DNA of 52,541 nt, from the NCBI GenBank assembly GCA_024236415.1, contig JACKKN010000022.1:1-52541 (forward strand), read 5' to 3'. This DNA is from Hyphomicrobiales bacterium (GTDB lineage Bacteria; Pseudomonadota; Alphaproteobacteria; Rhodospirillales; JACKKN01). The stretch's first letter is position 1, and every line of letters begins with the position of its first letter. The translations under genes were made by a program, and so were the position numbers. A model generated the notes under the pieces. That model searched no databases. It saw only the letters and a program-made list of their open reading frames with translations, and was not told the DNA's origin. Positions 50,987 to 52,541 of the stretch are shown here, piece after piece.

Positions 50987-51778
50987 GTGCGCAGAGCAGT
51001 TCTCCATGTGGTGTTGTTCATCGTCATCATGGCGGTGGCCTCCGCCCATGCCCAGGCCGACGGCTCCCGGCCCGTCAAGCTCCGCATCGCGACGACCCCG
51101 GCACCCAGTTCCCGCGTGACCCACGACCCGGCCCGGCCGGGCTGGATCATCGAACTTCTCAACCGGGTCGAGCGGCAGGCCAACGTGACCTTCGACTACG
51201 TGTTCGAGCCCTGGGACCAGTGCCTGCGCCTGGTGCGCACGGGCCTTGTCCAGGCCGTCTTCAATTCCAGCTTCAAGCCCGACCGCGCGGCCTACGGCGC
51301 CTATCCCATGCGGGACGGCAAGCCCGACGCGTCGCGCGCCAACCTGCACTACGCCTACCACCTGTACGTCCGCAAGGGGTCGGGCATCGCCTGGGACGGC
51401 CAGACCCTGTCGGGGGTCACCGCGCCGGTCGCCGTCGAGCGCAAGGCGGCGATCATCCCGCTGCTGGAGAAGCTGGGCACCCCCTACCTGGAGGCCGAGA
51501 CCTACACCAACATGATCATCCTGGTGCGCACCGGCCGCGCCGACGCCATGGCCGGCATCGCCGAGACCGTCGCGCCCCTGCTGGCCAAGGCGCCGGGGGC
51601 CGCCGACCAGATCGTGCAGGTGACCCCGCCGCTGCAGGAACGGGCCGGGTACCTGATGTTTTCCAAACGCTATTGCGCGAAGCGCGGCGCCGTGTGCGAG
51701 GCGGTGTGGAACGCGGTCCGGACCGTCCGCGCGTCGCCCGAATACCAGGCCGTCAAGGCGGGCTACCATGCCGACTGA
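50987..51778 (+). CDS. Periplasmic binding protein, family 3 (amino-acid type)
   Basis: A 263-residue exported protein. The signal peptide is MRRAVLHVVLFIVIMAVASA (cleavage after AHA or AQA). The mature part begins RPVKLRIATTPAPSSRVT, as in family 3 binding proteins, with WDQCLRLVRTGLVQAVF and VRTGRADAMAGIAE. The start is a GTG. There is no transporter ATPase nearby and the gene overlaps torT by 11 bases, so it may feed a sensor instead of an importer. Confidence 0.85.
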   Translation: MRRAVLHVVLFIVIMAVASAHAQADGSRPVKLRIATTPAPSSRVTHDPARPGWIIELLNRVERQANVTFDYVFEPWDQCLRLVRTGLVQAVFNSSFKPDRAAYGAYPMRDGKPDASRANLHYAYHLYVRKGSGIAWDGQTLSGVTAPVAVERKAAIIPLLEKLGTPYLEAETYTNMIILVRTGRADAMAGIAETVAPLLAKAPGAADQIVQVTPPLQERAGYLMFSKRYCAKRGAVCEAVWNAVRTVRASPEYQAVKAGYHAD

Positions 51779-52541
51779 CCGACCGGCGCCGGCCCGGGCC
51801 CCCCGGCGCGCCGTCCTGGGGGTCATTCTTCCCCTCCTGGGCGCCGTCCTGTCCGGCGCCGGCGCGGCATCGGCCGGGCCGGCCCAGTGGGCCCCGTTCC
51901 CGGTGTTCGAATGGACCCCGCCCTTCGACATGGCCAGCCCGCGCAAGGAACGCATGTACGTCCCGCTGGACCGGGCCGAACGGGACTGGCGGCTGTGCGT
52001 CTCGTTCCCGCACCTCAAGGACGCCTATTGGCTGGGCGTGAACTACGGCCTGGTCGACGAGGCGCAGCGGCTGGGGGTCGGGCTGCACCTGTACGATGCC
52101 GGCGGCTACGACCACCTGCAGACCCAGGTCCGGCAGATCGAGGCCTGCGTCGCCGACAAGGCCAGCGCCGTGATTGTCGCCGGCATCGACGCCGACGGCC
52201 TGAACGACGTCCTGGGACGGGTCCATGCGGCCGGCATTCCCATCGTCGACCTCGTCAACGGCGTGTCGTTCGCCAGGCTGGACGCCAAGTCCCTGATCGA
52301 CTTCTACGACAGCGGCTTCGCCGCCGGCCGCTACATCGCCGACCGGCACAAGGGCGAGCAGCGGTCGATCAGCGTGCTGTGGTTCCCGGGGCCCAAGGGC
52401 GCGTCCTGGGTGACGCGCGGCAACCAGGGTTTCGTCGACGCCCTGAAGGACAGCAACGTGAAGATCGTCGAGACCGCCCATGGCGACACCGGAAAGCGCA
52501 CCCAGGCGCGCCTCATCCAGGCGGCGCTGGAGCGGTTCCCC
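51768..52541 (+). CDS. torT: TMAO-sensing periplasmic protein TorT, partial
   Basis: The start of a periplasmic binding protein of the TorT/sugar-binding fold, cut by the window edge after about 258 residues. A signal peptide (AVLGVILPLLGAVLSGAGAA) precedes the WAPFPVFEWTPPFD region. TorT-like features follow: SFPHLKDAYWLGVNYGLVDEA, VIVAGIDADGLN, LWFPGPKGASW. TorT binds trimethylamine N-oxide and passes the signal to the kinase TorS. A torS-torR pair is expected outside the window. It overlaps the preceding gene. Confidence 0.88.
   Translation, partial: MPTDRPAPARAPRRAVLGVILPLLGAVLSGAGAASAGPAQWAPFPVFEWTPPFDMASPRKERMYVPLDRAERDWRLCVSFPHLKDAYWLGVNYGLVDEAQRLGVGLHLYDAGGYDHLQTQVRQIEACVADKASAVIVAGIDADGLNDVLGRVHAAGIPIVDLVNGVSFARLDAKSLIDFYDSGFAAGRYIADRHKGEQRSISVLWFPGPKGASWVTRGNQGFVDALKDSNVKIVETAHGDTGKRTQARLIQAALERFP

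Overview
The window is a stretch of about 52.5 kb of very GC-rich DNA from an alphaproteobacterium. The order chvI-chvG-hprK-rapZ-EIIA(Man)-HPr-EI followed by ahcY is typical of that class. The short HPr kinase, the 20-bp palindrome in front of ahcY and the CbtBA cobalt transporter fit a member of the Rhodospirillales in the broad sense. I cannot name a genus. About 59 genes are supported. Most long open frames on the opposite strands are GC-driven shadows. I see no rRNA, tRNA, CRISPR array or intact insertion sequence.

Layout. 1-5.4 kb: an EI24 membrane protein cut by the window edge, a diguanylate cyclase, several small genes, then a truncated haemoglobin whose stop overlaps the start of a class III nucleotide cyclase, and an HD phosphohydrolase. 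5.4-11.8 kb, minus strand: GTP-dependent PEP carboxykinase, then a tightly coupled set (two DUF1538 membrane proteins, a PII-like protein, a CBS protein, a HugZ-like protein) lying downstream of cbtBA, which sits behind a cobalamin riboswitch. 11.9-19.9 kb, plus strand: the envelope and carbon signalling block. ChvI/ChvG, HPr kinase, RapZ and a permease-less phosphotransferase system (EIIA, HPr, EI) probably form a regulatory circuit. S-adenosylhomocysteine hydrolase follows with its own promoter and operator-like palindrome. 19.9-32.8 kb: a more accessory region with a zeta-toxin-like kinase plus HTH protein, an SDR enzyme ending inside a REP-like element, an MFS transporter, three very long hairpin-forming repeats, a TPR protein with an in-frame 120-bp tandem array, two tandem hydroxyacid dehydrogenases, a secreted kelch-like protein, a sulfotransferase and a glycosyltransferase.

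32.8-49.8 kb is uptake and degradation: a YejABEF-type peptide ABC transporter, a dienelactone hydrolase-like protein and an atypical M20 peptidase on the minus strand. Divergent from these are an IclR regulator and a plus-strand operon of a spermidine/putrescine-type ABC transporter, three M14 deacylase paralogues and an amidohydrolase. This looks like a pathway for importing and hydrolysing an unidentified N-acylated or cyclic amide. 49.9-52.5 kb holds a DUF2189 membrane protein, a family 3 periplasmic binding protein and the start of torT, probably the edge of a trimethylamine N-oxide sensing locus.

The best candidates for undescribed systems are the globin-cyclase pair, the DUF1538/PII-like/CBS set, the three-M14 operon, and the TPR gene bracketed by hairpin repeats. 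All functional links are inferred from sequence motifs and gene order. No database search was possible.
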